This document shows, in pieces, positions 51,412 through 63,587 of a stretch of DNA of 64,000 nucleotides; position 1 is the stretch's first letter, and each line of letters begins with the position of its first letter. Location: the NCBI RefSeq assembly GCF_002443255.2, contig NW_019211458.1:10624402-10688401 (forward strand), given 5' to 3'. Both the position numbers and the translations under genes were made by a program. The stretch is from Varroa destructor (lineage: Eukaryota > Arthropoda > Arachnida > Mesostigmata > Varroidae). The notes under the pieces were generated by a model. The model did not search any database. It saw only the letters and a list, made by a program, of their open reading frames with translations, and was not told the origin of the DNA.

Positions 51412-53858
51412 TTTTCAAGTTAAATTGTGAGCGAGAGTTAGATTGTCGCAAGTAAACTCACAAAAAGGAACAGTGATAAAGCTATCAGTACTATCGTAGC
51501 ATACTTTGGCGACATAAAATAATCACTCACTCTTAGAGATCTGTGTGGCTTACCGACCACACTCATAATCCTTCTCGTACAAGCAACGACACGAAAAGCG
51601 GTACTGCATCTTTTATTCGAACAACCATTGTATAGTTTCCCTGTAGATATGTAAATTCTGGCTGCAGCTGATTCATGATAAAACTGGGGTATAAATTGGA
51701 AAGTTTTCCAGTTGATGGGACAGTTTTAGAGTGCAAAGGTAAATTTCCGTCCTTTTAGTTTAAAACGTACCTGTCTGAGCCAAAGCAACAGAGATTCATT
51801 CAGATTATTAGAATTCAATCGGAAGGGGTGAGGGTTCCACCAAGGGGGCGACATTGAGTTTCAAACTAACAGCTCCAAGAAGCACAGAGTGAAGCTTAGC
51901 ACCCCTCACATCTCTTCAATATTTGAATTCATTGCCAGTCAAAGGCGGAGTTTCCCGCTCTTCTTTAATTTAATTTCAAATAATTTGAACGCATTAGAAA
52001 TGATTCTTTTTCAGAGGTCATGGACTTTGAACATTATTCTTACACTTAATAAATTGTTTTGATTACGTTTACAAAATATACGAGTGCTCTGGCACAAAAA
52101 AAAGTATATTTGTCAGTACCTGCCACGTCAATTTTTCGCTAATTTTAATAAAGATCAAATATTTTCTATTTTTTACACATCTGCCCCTCTAGGACCAACG
52201 TTAACGAAACTTGTTCCAACTAGTTATTTTCCTATACGCCCAAAATTGAAACAGATCAACTTTTCCGAAAATATGGTAGGTAATAATGCACGAAAAACTG
52301 TGTAAGCAAAAAATAAAACTATTTTTATGGTAAATAGGCCATATCATGATACGAGTGGAGTACTTTTTTTGCCAATTTAGTTTTATGACTCAGTAAAGAT
52401 ATTTCCGTATTTTAATCTTGCACAGTAACTCAGTTCGCAGCTTTGTCGCTAAAACGTCGACTGGTACACATATTATAGCAGACTTTTACCTAATTGCAAC
52501 CTCGAATTTTATGTTCGCGGTAGCTTTAAAGCAGATTCACGCGTAAATGAGATCGTATCCATTGTCGGTCCTGTTAGCCAGAGTTTTCGTAGATAGGCCA
52601 CAAGTACAAAGTGGTATTGTTGATATTACTATGTATCCAAGTCGAAAAACTGCCCTGAACGTGTAGGACATTGGTGCAGCGGCAGTTGGTACTAGGTACT
52701 CAATTCTCGAAAAAGGTTCCACACTGAGAAGGATCCGTGAATTCACAAGTAAATTATGGGAGATGCCTGTTTGAAAACGAGAGACCCTTGAACGAGCTAG
52801 AAAGTTGCTGCAGCAGAAATGCGAAGGTATTTTGCCCTTTTAACTTTACCAGCAGGTCGTGAAGTGCGCAAATAGGCAGTGTTTGTAAAAGGGGGCACCG
52901 ATGCCACAAAAGAAATTACAACTTTCAGCTCGTCTGAAAACAGTAGACAAGTGAAACGTGCTGTACGAGCGAAGAGGAAAACCAGCTTCTTGAATTAATA
53001 TCAGGCGTTTGCCCTACAAACCCTTTGTAGCAGCTTGTGCATGATTTGCCTTATTCAGGAAGTATAAGACGACACTCCAGACCTATTACATTTATTTTCA
53101 ACCATCTACTCCTATACCTGCCATCTTATTGCCTGCCATACTTATTGAGCACACACAGACCGCTTGCCTCGCTGCCTTATGCCGAAGCAAACACTGCTTC
53201 AGGGGCAGACAACGGGGTGTAAAGCAAACGTAGTAAAATATAAAGGTTATGAGTTACTCCCCAGTAATGAGCATGTGTCTATTCGTGTTTACACAAACAC
53301 GCGTTTCTGAGTCGAATAAAAGTTGGAGGGTGTAAACAACCTTGGCTTACTTTAATGACCGAGTTTAATATATTGAAAGTTTCCATTACTTAAGCCGAAC
53401 TCCCAAACCTTAATTCTAAATTGTATATGTTTTAATTTCGAGATATCTTTGAAGCAAAAAATATGCCAAAGCTTGTTCTGCTTGTTATTTACAGTGTAAA
53501 GCTTTGACCTTGGCCGACTTGACTTGTTCGCAAATATTCGTACGCGTTGTCCCGATATTGGGCATTATATTTACGATAGAGTATATTTTTTCTCTAACGT
53601 TAGAACATCATCCTCTTTCTAGTATACTTTATGCTGAATCTCATGTAACAATTTAAGCCCATTCTTCAATAAAAAAAACGCCAGCAACAGGTTCTACATG
53701 AGACATTCATAGGCTTTTCTGTTTTTCTTTTTTTTACTATTTTATATGAAGTGACCTTCTGTAATTCTTGAACTTCTATCCTTTTTCGGTTGTAACTTCA
53801 GTCATCACCCGAATTACTCGTGTCTTTAAGATGTTTCCTTTTTAAAAAATAACCAACT

Positions 53859-53878
53859 AGTTCGTTAATTAACGAACT
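53859..53878. promoter_or_regulatory. 20-base perfect palindrome centred on TTAATTAA
   Basis: AGTTCGTTAATTAACGAACT is its own reverse complement. The core contains two inverted TAAT half-sites, the type of site bound by homeodomain dimers, but no gene was recognised nearby and the surrounding DNA is plain AT-rich. Regulatory use is inference. Confidence 0.3.
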
Positions 53879-55968
53879 TTGCTGGATTGTGACGTACTGT
53901 CGTTCGAAACATTTAATTCTACCTCTAATTTCGACGTCAGTCAAAATGGCTTTTTAAGGACGTGCAACATTTAGCTATCACCAAGCAAAAAGATAAAATT
54001 ATGCAAGAAATAAGAGGTATGCGTGACGCATTTAATAAGCAAATACCTTACACATAATGCATTTTTACATTATCCCTCGTTTAGTTCCTCAACACAAAGG
54101 TGCCCAAGTGGTACTGTTATGTGTTTCATTAGTAAGCTGTTGCCGAAAAACAAGCACATTTTCCGTTGTATGTTAATAATCTAATAGGAATCGACGTTCA
54201 TTTATTTTCTGCCTACGTCACATTACGCCAGTAACTTGAATATATAAGTTTCACGTATGATATATAGTTAACATCGCAGTGTGCGCATTGGAAGTCCTTG
54301 AAATACAATTAATAAGCATCCACATTATTTTCTGTTAGGGACCATAGTTCTCTTATGTAGACCCCGTGTCCAACCGATCTCACCTCTATCGGCAGTCTAG
54401 TTTTGAGCTTACGAATCAGAATTATGCTGGAATTGCCTATAATGCTCCGGCCTCATGATTCTTTCGCATTATGGTTCCTAATAATTTTGACACACCGTAT
54501 TAACGGTAGTATAGGCACATTACGTCTGTTGGAAATAGAACTAATTTGGAAATAACCTCAACATGATTTCCCCGAATGGTTAATTTCAAATTTAATCTGT
54601 AATTTCCCATTAATGTTATCAATCTACTTTTGCTAGCGGTAAAGCTTTATTCGATTTTACAGTGATCTGCTTAGCCGGCACCATCATAATACGCTTTCCC
54701 ACCAAAAATTAAAACAGTCTCAAAGAAAAGTCACCGCTTTCCTGTGGCGTAGCAATGAATTGACTGGAAACAAGTTGAATTCTTTGACATATAAAGGCGT
54801 GACAGAAGCCGCTGTAAAATACCAGAAACCCAGCATCGTCTCTATGCTAAGCTTTTTCCTTCTGGCATGTACACAGTTGCTTGGTAAGCGACAGTCTCGG
54901 GGTGTGGGAGTAAAGGCATAAGCATAGCCCTATATGGAGAAGTACTGCTGAAGGAGTTCGTGCTAGAGGTCCGTACTGTCTTTGAGCTCACTATTCAGTG
55001 GCCTAAATCTACCTCAAATGTCTCCTTTCTTCGTCGGTCGCCTTTTCCCGTTCATCGGATTCGCCTTGTGTTTGCTTCGCCTTCAATTTGCCTGATACAC
55101 TACGACGCCAGGTGCATCTTAGCGTAGGAGCCCAAGTAGCAGCCTTCCGCCATGCACGGCAGTCATTGGAAATCGAAGTTGACTTGAAACTGCTCCACTA
55201 GCTCCGGAAACAGAGGCCTTATAGACAAGGAGCTTTTCCTTCACACCCACGCTCACATTCACAGACGGCTACATACACAAGCACAGGCTTGTGGAATTTA
55301 TCGGGGGAACGTGGGAACATCGGACGATTTCCTTCAAAAAACTAAGTCAAGTTTTCGCCGCTCTCAAGTTATTGAGCCACCTAGAGGGTAAAGAGTAAAC
55401 GCCAAATGGACTGATGCTGCACTGAACGGACGCGAGATACGCTGCGCATTCGAACTATACCTGCTCATCAAAGCTCAACGAGCCACTTCCTCCAACTTCT
55501 CTATTGCACTGTTATTCCACTGACAGCTCACTGGACATAGCAACTCTAGAAAAAGTATAGTTCATGGTCTCCGCTAAAAAGGTAGGCCCGTATAGCATCT
55601 GTGCAGCCGCATAAACGCTTCAAAAAACAGACCCCATGTTTCCTGCACCCCCTGTTACTAATGATGTCAAATGCCAAAGCCAGTAGATGCCGGCTCTCGT
55701 TCAGTTCGTAGATTCACTAGGTTCAACCTGTCCAGCAATAGATATATGATGTAGCAAATAACTGAGGAATCTCTACTATGTCGCATTACTACCCGGCTGA
55801 CTATTAGCTGCTGCGCGCAACAAAGGCACAAAAAATTTGTGCAATCACCGGTCCGATAAAAACCGCTAAATTAGCGGGTTTACTCTCCAAGCACGCGCCA
55901 AACAAACTATATTCTTCCGTATTGCTATTATTGACATTTATTTTCTTGGTATTACTTAGACTGTTCCG

Positions 55969-56005
55969 AGTGCCACGTAAACATTTGTGACTGTTACGTG
56001 GCACT
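55969..56005. repeat. 12-base perfect inverted repeat with 13-base spacer
   Basis: AGTGCCACGTAA at 55969-55980 is repeated in reverse complement at 55994-56005. Each arm contains a CACGT core, as in E-box-like and related sites. It could be a cruciform, a paired factor site or the ends of a tiny foldback element. Chance is unlikely for a 12-bp arm at this spacing but cannot be excluded in 64 kb. Confidence 0.45.
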
Positions 56006-57069
56006 TTTCTGGCAGTTCTGTTTTCGATTAGGTTTTCATTGGCTTCGTATAAGCCAGTCCCCTAGAAAAATCTTTCTGATTGTCAGACCCATCCTCTTCT
56101 ATCCCATTTGCAAAGAAGATGTAGCTGATAGCTATATTCGCGAGAAACACCAAAAATAGATAGCCACGCAGCAACTAAGTTGATGGACACCCGGAAGCTT
56201 CTATGGAAGTTTAAAGTAACGTTTTATCTATTCTAACTTACAGCTGACCCTATGCTATACGTCACGTGCAGTCATGATACCGAATGAAATGTTTATCCTA
56301 GTTTCAGGAAGGCAGGAATACTAAATAACATAAATGTTAATTATATTCTAAACTTCGCTAATACGCCGTGGCATTGATTAAGAATGTTCTCTACGAAATC
56401 GTTCATAACAAAACACAAAGGATGCTCATCTATTAACAATATACTCATTTATTGCACGAACCCTAATATATTATATAAATTGTATAGGCAAATATTCTAC
56501 CTAGATGATATATATAATGTCATTTGGGTTTGGTTTCTGGTTGTTTGTTGCGGACATGATAACTGAAAGGTTAGCTTTTTTCTATTCTTTGTCTGTAAGG
56601 AACGGTTCCATTCTGGGACTGAAATGCTTTGTTCCTTTTTTTTATTCGATTAGATAATTTTTGAAAAATATTCGCTGTATTCGGCCTTTGTTGGCATTTT
56701 ACTATTTACGTATCATATTAAATTGAAAAAGAAATTGGCCTTTCGGACCAGGCCATGGCCTAATGAACGTCGTGGTCAGCTGACGAATGTTGTTTTTCTA
56801 CGATCTATTGTTAAAGATGGAAAAAAGGTATTTTTGTAAAAAAGAAAACGCTTTTATGAAGACGATATTGCGCTATTTCTTAACACAAAGTACCTGTTGC
56901 ATGATTTGGAATTATAATGTACTGTATTAGAGAACGAGAACGGGACGACGGCAACATGACCGGCAGTCGATGCAACAGAAAAATGGCGTGCATGGACAGT
57001 GCATACATATTTCCTCTTTGAAGCTATTTCTTTTGAAAGCGCGTTTCAAGTAGAATAAGTAGAAGAGCC

Positions 57070-57075
57070 TTTATT
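57070..57075 (-). terminator. Candidate poly(A) signal for the zinc-finger gene
   Basis: On the minus strand an exact AATAAA lies about 520 bases beyond the zinc-finger stop codon. No closer exact copy was seen in that direction. An open frame in this interval (57024-57338, minus) has no recognisable content and is more likely 3' UTR. Confidence 0.35.
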
Positions 57076-57590
57076 CCAATTAGACAATTTGAGTGTTTTA
57101 ATGTGGACATAGTATAATGTTTGTTATTTTTGTTCTTGCCTCCCTTAATCAAAGGTTTATTGGAAAGTTTGAAGTTCCCCTCACAAGTGCAATAATCGGG
57201 CTTCAAGAAGAAATTATATACAAGAATTTGAACTTTCAGAAGCGCATCTAGTTTGGCCATATTAAATTCATGCATAATTATCACATATGTATATGAATCT
57301 CGTAACAACATACAAATTTCTAGTTTACTGGATTGCACACAGACAGTTCACCGGGGATAAATTACAGGAGGAAGTATTATTATATAATATGACTGTTCGT
57401 AACAGTAAGTTAGGAAGTTAGTGATGATGACTTGCAGCGAAGCAGAATATTCCAATAAATCGATCATTCTTTTATGAAGTCATCATGAAGTTAAAGGTAT
57501 ATGAGCTAAAGCGTTGTTCCATTTTTATACTGCGAATTTTAAGTTAGATAATGTGCGTAACTTGCAGCTCCGGAGGATATACATCAAGCT

Positions 57591-58415
57591 TCATGCCTCA
57601 CGAATCCTAGATCGAGGGGGTTTGACGTCGATATTATGCGCTCGTTTCTTGTGCATGGTGAGGGCCCGCATCTGACCCCCCGAAAAAATGCATAAATTAC
57701 AATCAAACAACATCTTACCATTATGCGCCTTTAAATGATTTTGTAACTTACGACGAGTGTCAAACTCTTCAGGACATTTATCGCACTTGTGAATCTCGTT
57801 TGATGGTTTTTTGGGAGCTCTTCTTTTGGCCGGAGCTTTTATCGTTGAGTTCCTCTTTGTTGAGTCGCCTTGAACAGATGTTATCGCCACTGGCACCGTA
57901 TGATAAGTCGGTGAAATATTAGGAAGCACTGGTAGACATGAAGTTACGTTATATGGTCCCAGTACACTAGGAAACGTGGAGACATTAAAGGGCGAAGGCA
58001 CGTAAGGAGTCGGTGTAGATAAAGCAGCCGGTGTGATATAAGTAGCCTGGTAGGCGGCACCATTATTTGATACCATGTCAAGTGATGAAGCGTCGAGCGA
58101 GTTGTGCATGTCCCAGTTCCATCGTGATAGGTATTGATGCAAATCTGGGCAATCCATTCTTCTAACAAACGAACTGAGTTCTTTTGCTGCTTCATCTACA
58201 AGCTCGGTATATTTAGCCACCATTAGGGTGGCTTCAGCATACACTTGATCAGAGACCGGAGCGGCATCCATGCATATATTGTAACTGCGAGAGGGTCTGG
58301 AAGATTGCCAGTTATGGCCGATCTCCCTTGATGGCTCGTCGTTGCGATAAGCTGCCTTTTGAAATGTCGCACTGAAATCTGGGGTAGTGGCGTGCCACGA
58401 GTACATGCTTGACAT
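57591..58415 (-). CDS. Two-finger C2H2 zinc-finger protein, single coding exon
   Basis: This 274-residue frame is the only clear protein gene in the window. Two adjacent C2H2 fingers sit at the C-terminus. The first uses C211, C214, H227 and H231; the second uses C239, C242, H255 and H260, with the four-residue His spacing. A basic stretch at residues 188-203 (KRNSTIKAPAKRRAPKK) just before the fingers could be a nuclear localisation signal. Residues 58-105 look helical and acidic/basic, and 125-180 are rich in Pro, Ser, Thr and Tyr, as in a disordered or activation region. The start ATG at 58415 has a favourable context (ctacaaaATG), and an in-frame stop lies upstream with no other ATG between. 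Such proteins usually bind DNA in the nucleus, but two fingers give limited specificity and RNA or protein binding is possible. I recognise no specific orthologue. The absence of introns could reflect a retrocopy or simply a compact gene. Confidence 0.8.
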   Translation of the reverse strand: MSSMYSWHATTPDFSATFQKAAYRNDEPSREIGHNWQSSRPSRSYNICMDAAPVSDQVYAEATLMVAKYTELVDEAAKELSSFVRRMDCPDLHQYLSRWNWDMHNSLDASSLDMVSNNGAAYQATYITPAALSTPTPYVPSPFNVSTFPSVLGPYNVTSCLPVLPNISPTYHTVPVAITSVQGDSTKRNSTIKAPAKRRAPKKPSNEIHKCDKCPEEFDTRRKLQNHLKAHNGKMLFDCNLCIFSGGQMRALTMHKKRAHNIDVKPPRSRIREA

Positions 58416-58456
58416 TTTGTAGCTTAATACGATACTCGTAAGTAGACTGATCTTCG

Positions 58457-58716
58457 TTAGCCGAACTTCAGTATTTTGCAGACCTGGTTCAGGTTTTGTT
58501 GTTCAATGTGTTCGTTGAAGTAATCAACAGCACCGTTGCCACTTGTGCTAAGCGTTTGAGTGAATACTATAGAGCGACCTCGTTTTATTGCTCGATCAGT
58601 ACAGCATCTGGGAGAGGAGGAAACGATGAAGATTGACCAGATTAAGTCGGAGGTTTTTTCAGGGGGCGCCCACACACCGAGCAGTTCTTCGCCCATACTC
58701 CTTACCTGTCCATCGA
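58457..58716 (-). CDS. Possible 52-codon upstream reading frame in the zinc-finger leader (spliced)
   Basis: If the 98-base intron (58608-58705) is removed, an ATG five codons before the junction region (ATG GAC AG|A TGC) opens a 52-codon frame. It ends at the TAA at 58457, about 40 bases before the zinc-finger ATG and in a different frame. The segment around GNGAVDYFNEHIEQQNLNQ looks protein-like, but I recognise no family. Without splicing, the same frame can be entered from an ATG at 58696. Possible readings are an upstream ORF limiting translation of the main protein, the first cistron of a dicistronic message, or the 5' part of the coding region joined to the finger exon by an intron I could not place. 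It may also be noncoding leader that happens to be open. Confidence 0.3.
58608..58705 (-). other. Probable small intron in the leader of the zinc-finger gene
   Basis: On the minus strand a near-consensus donor (GGACAG|gtaagg) at 58705 is followed 98 bases later by a strong acceptor with a pyrimidine tract (cgtttcctcctctcccag|ATG) ending at 58608. Splicing would place the leader exon upstream of 58706 next to the exon that carries the zinc-finger start codon. This is inferred from the splice signals alone. Confidence 0.5.
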
Positions 58717-61284
58717 ATTAAACAAGTAAAGCTCGTGGGGGCTAGTCAGAGGCACTTCTGATTCTTTCTTACAGAGTTAATTAGCTGCGGCCTCCGTTTC
58801 AGGCACCTCGTCATGTAATAATCATTTACTCTCAGAATGATTTAACCATAGGCTTTATAGGCGCGAACGTATAGCGGTTGCTATTGTATTCGTCAGCGAT
58901 ATTTGTTCAGTCAATTGAAGATATTTATAAACACTAAAGTTTCAATTCATGCAAGTTACATATCATGTCTTTACCCCCTGATTACAACGGCTTCAGTCAA
59001 AGCGATATTTAGTTAAGTTACTCGAATGTTGCTTGCCTAACATTTTACTACATGGATAACGAGCCGAAACTCAATGAGATACGTTTTATAATGATCAAAT
59101 ATTATTTTCAAGCGACTGTCAGCAAAATAAGCCAAATCTTCGTATATCTCCGAAGAACCAGTTGTACCTAGCCCTTCTAATGACAAGGTTTGTTGACAAG
59201 CTGACAATGACAAGTTAAAGGAACCAAATAATAGGACGATATATGTTTTTACTAAAGCTTCTTACTGAATTTTTCCCCGTGCTACCCTATGATTGTATTC
59301 GGATTCTACCAATGTCTAGGGATCAAATGTAGAACCAGCTACTAATCGTCGTGACGAATGAAGACGGAAAGCCCTATGACATAACGCAGCCATTATGAAA
59401 AAAGAATGGTTTTTTTCTTGATGTTCGATATTTGAGAAGCGATTTCGAGTACTGTGTCGATGGATCGTACCGAATCCGATGCTTTTTTCCACTTTCTACC
59501 CGATGACTTTTATACCTTTACAGCCTATTATTACTGATTTGTTATTACTTACATTGTTTATGCCAACAAAAACGCTCAAACGGGCTGTGACGAAACTCAC
59601 TATCGAGTGTCGCGGTGTTGTGATCGAACTAGCTAACTCGCAACATGCGGTAGGCGGTCAACAATGTCTACGAAAGACGAAAGGCAGATCTAGGATCTTA
59701 TAAACTCTATTGTGGGCCTTCAACCTTTTCATCTCGTTTTACTTCTTCGATGTGACAGAAACAATTTGTTCTATAAATATATTATGAAAAATATCTCAAT
59801 TATTGCCTATTTCAGAATAAACGATAAAGGTAGAGCAAATATGGTTTCTCGTTCAAAAATTATAGATAAGAATGAAAGCTACAAAATTCCGATAAATATT
59901 TTACCATGTTCGCAGGAGAACCTCACCCGTAGCAAGTGAACCTGGTCAGTACTTAGGTCGCAGATGAATTAATAAATGGGTGATACATAGAATATTCACC
60001 TGTACGGACTAGTAGTCCGTTAAATATAGGGACGCGAAGGATTGTTTTGGACTTTCAATGGGATCTAATAATGCTGAACGCTGGCTTCTCTGTTTGCTAT
60101 TTGGCGAATATGGCAAAGTCCCAGTTCGCTAGACTTTAGTGTTACGGTTGTGGCAGAGGCATTGAAAGTGACACTAATTTCTAGCTTTGCTCTTCGGGAG
60201 ATCTTTGAAGATTGGTGTATGCGAATAGCTTTGCGCCAAAGAGTCTGAGGGCCCGGCTAATCGAAATAAACATAGAGAATATTTAGGCACCAACTCGTCG
60301 TCGATATTTTTGAAATTCTTCCGTCTTTGTAGAAGCTTTAAACTACACAGGAATAGCACCGAAAATCGATTTGGAGTACAGGCGAGCACACTTCGTAATA
60401 GCTAATTCTTTATAACATCAAATACAAAAGTGGTGCCCTTGCAAAGCTTAAATTCGAAGAAATGCTCCTTCCTCCACCAACAAAAAATGAGGGAAATACT
60501 AAATCTAATGTAGCAGAGTAGTGAAAAAAAGAAAACTAGCTTTGTAGAAAATGTAAGAATGGTTTCGTGTAAGAGTGGTCTTTAGATCAAATCTTTCCAT
60601 GTCTTTAAATAGCGGTGTATAATTTCCCATGTATAGTTGAAATAATTACGAAACTTTTGGTGGAGCTCTGAAAACATTTACCGTCAATTAGCTAACCAGA
60701 CAAACATATAACCCAGTTATATAATAGTTGCATATAACAGTTGCATTCACATAAATTTTCAGCTATTATAAATGATTAACTGTAGTACATTTAACATGTA
60801 CCGGTTGCTAACAAATATATTATTGCCTTTAGTCGAACATAACACATACCATTAGGTACTTAGCGCACTTCTTGGTGTACCACACTCGATGCGCACGGGA
60901 TTGTTCCGCTTAAAAAGCAAAATTAAAGTAAGAGTAATGATCGAAAGCGCTATATTTAGAAAAGTTTCTTATGGAAAATTTCAATGATGTCACATAAAGC
61001 TATCCGGGTCCTCAGATGGATACTGCAGCAAAATTACCATTTTGTGATGTAGATTCGATCGATTACTGCCTTTGTAGCTTCTTTTTGAATGCGTTGATAG
61101 TGAATAATAAATACTATACTCTGTTTAAGAGCTACGCATATTTCGTTCTAGGATACAGCTTACGTAGTAACTGGACGCCATAATACCGTGTCGTCAGCTG
61201 CACGAGAACAAAATTATCCGGGGCCCGTAAGTAAATATCAAAGACAATCGCACCTTATTAATTAATTTACACACCATCATATAC

Positions 61285-61302
61285 ATAATAATAATAATAA
61301 TA
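61285..61302. repeat. (ATA)n microsatellite
   Basis: Six ATA units, one of four simple repeats clustered in 61.2-61.9 kb. Confidence 0.95.
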
Positions 61303-61355
61303 AAAACATTATACGTTCTATTTTTGTATGAGCTTATTTCTGTATGCATTCCTGC

Positions 61356-61372
61356 TTTTTTTTTTTTTTTTT
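61356..61372. repeat. Homopolymer of about 17 T
   Basis: An uninterrupted T run. No retroelement body was recognised beside it. Confidence 0.95.
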
Positions 61373-61468
61373 CTTAAAAAACAATATGGACTCCTGTTTC
61401 GTGTTTTGTACGAAACTCACCACTTCTTGAATAGAAAAACCGAACTCGCCCCCCACAGGATGCCATCG

Positions 61469-61516
<48 letters not shown>
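61469..61516. repeat. (TCA)16 microsatellite
   Basis: Sixteen perfect TCA units, giving poly-Ser on plus and poly-Met on minus. Neither is likely to be translated. Confidence 0.98.
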
Positions 61517-61517
<1 letters not shown>

Positions 61518-61795
61518 ACTGACTGTATCATAAGAGATAGAACTGAGTTTTGTGAGTGTTAGGATGGGAACTACAGTAGAAAGAATGTAATGGCTCATTA
61601 TTATATAAATAACAATTCCGAGTTGTAATCCATCATTTCGATCTCATTGCTTATGATCTTCACTAGCAATTCTATAACGATTCGTGCTTTACGTCAAAAT
61701 AAATTATCATACTACCGTTTGGGATATATAGTTTCGACGCGTTTTGCTAACAAATTATCTTATTATTATATTATAGTAAATATAATGTATATACA

Positions 61796-61818
61796 ATATA
61801 TATATATATATATATATA
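61796..61818. repeat. (TA)n microsatellite
   Basis: About 22 bases of alternating T and A. Confidence 0.95.
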
Positions 61819-63587
61819 ATTTATTGTTGCCCTTTGTAAATCAAACAGGTAACTTGAGTTGTTTCCGATTACGAGATTATCGATATTCTGAGTTTGTACC
61901 TCACGCATGAATTGTGGTTCGTGAGTCCATTACATACGTCGGTTATATTTAGACAGTTAGACTTTTGTTTATCTATTTGTTTGTCAGACCCAAATCAGCT
62001 TCGCAAAACGAGCGCTTCAGGCGGATCGGTTATATTCTCAAAGCTTTTTTTTTGGCTCAAAAAGGTTTCGTTCTGGGAAGGTAGGGTCGATTGAATGTAT
62101 GTTTTTTCCTTGAAAAGATTCTTATAGAGTTTAATGTACCATTATGTACCATGTACCATTATTAATGATCATTATGTACCATGTTCTCGACAGCTGTAGA
62201 AAACCTGTGAAAGCACTCCATATTATGGGCCCAACATCGGATTTAGGAATAATTTTTTCGTATTTTTACTATCCAGTAGAAAAAGGTGATTTATGCCGCG
62301 AATAATTGTAAATAGGCATCATGTCTGGTTGAAAATAATTTTAACTGGGTGAGACTAGTATTAGCTTATGGTTAATGGTGGTAAAGCAGGAATGAAAAAT
62401 TGGATCAGGCTGATAACATAACTGCAGCGTAGAAGCAGGACTGTCAGAATATTCCAATGGAAGAATGAAATACGTAGAACAGGATAACCGCAACGGGTTA
62501 AATGTCGCTAAGAGATTCACAGAATCAGGATAATAGAATTACTGTAATTGGAAAGTTGCAGTGAGATAACGGGATCATTTTTGCAGACTCTTTGATGACT
62601 AAAATGCCGTCTGTAATCGAACTATGGTTTATCTGTTTACCTAGATATAGTGCAAATCAAATCTTTCTTTAGCAAGTGCTGTCTGTCCAACCTTGGAGTT
62701 TGTTTTTTCGTTGGAAATCTTTGATACATAATTATGGAAAAAAATTATAGGCGCTAATGTTAACTAAGTTTAAGCAAAAGAAATCTGCTACAATAACAGT
62801 CGTATATTGATCGTTGATTGATGACAACCATGGGGCGGAGTTTGCGAGTTTACACAATATTCTATACTACTAAAAGTTTAGACCCGTGAGCCGCTTCTAC
62901 CTAAAATGATCTCTTAGAGCGTGTGGGTTTGGCTTATTTTATCTTTTTCTGGGTCGCTTAAGTTATAGTCAGACACGAACTATGCAAAAAAATAGGGTTA
63001 ATTACGGCATTAGTTTTGCGTCTAGAGGGTAAACTTTTTTTCTATAGACTGTGTCCATTAGATTGGTCGTAAACCAATGCCCTTTCACGTTTCAAAGCAA
63101 CACCGTGTCGCCGTTTACAAAGAGCAAGGCGCTTCGTAACGTCGTCTGCACTGACATATCATCATATACAGCTATACATTTCTGTACAATTCGTGTTATT
63201 CAAACAAGTCCGCTCAGGATGTATTGCATGGGAAACTATGTTTGGAAGAAGCTATTTAATTATCCCTATACTAATCGGGGTTACTTCAATCATTAATATC
63301 ATTCATTTTTTATTTCTACAAAGCAAATGCGTTTCATAGCAAAGCAGACGCGAGCGAAGCCCGCAGGTAGCGCTACGGGTGTTGTCTTAGGCTGTTATGA
63401 ACGAATCCGACAGACTTTGACATAAAGCAACGTTTGAATTACGCGCTGATTGCAGACGAATTTGGCTGGTAGGTACCCTAGTCTTTTAGAAATGTGTGTA
63501 GTCAAAGAGTTGCCTATTAAGTGTACTACAGGAGAAATGAGTTCAGAAGGAAAAACATTTTTTAATCTGGAAAACTAGCGCTTAGTA

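Larger units (their letters stand above)
50640..57000. other. No recognised gene
   Basis: AT-rich DNA with the AT tract, the 53859 palindrome and the 55969 inverted repeat. A GC-richer patch lies at about 54.9-55.5 kb. I see no coding segment. Confidence 0.5.
58750..63550. other. No recognised gene; region upstream of the zinc-finger gene
   Basis: This flank should hold the promoter of the minus-strand zinc-finger gene near 58.75-59 kb, but no clear TATA or initiator was identified. The rest is AT-rich with simple repeats. ATTATGTACCATGT is duplicated at about 62141 and 62171. Confidence 0.45.

Noticed and set aside
57024..57338. 104-codon frame downstream of the zinc-finger gene on the same strand
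   Set aside because: It probably lies in or beyond the 3' UTR, overlaps the poly(A) signal, and has no recognisable content.
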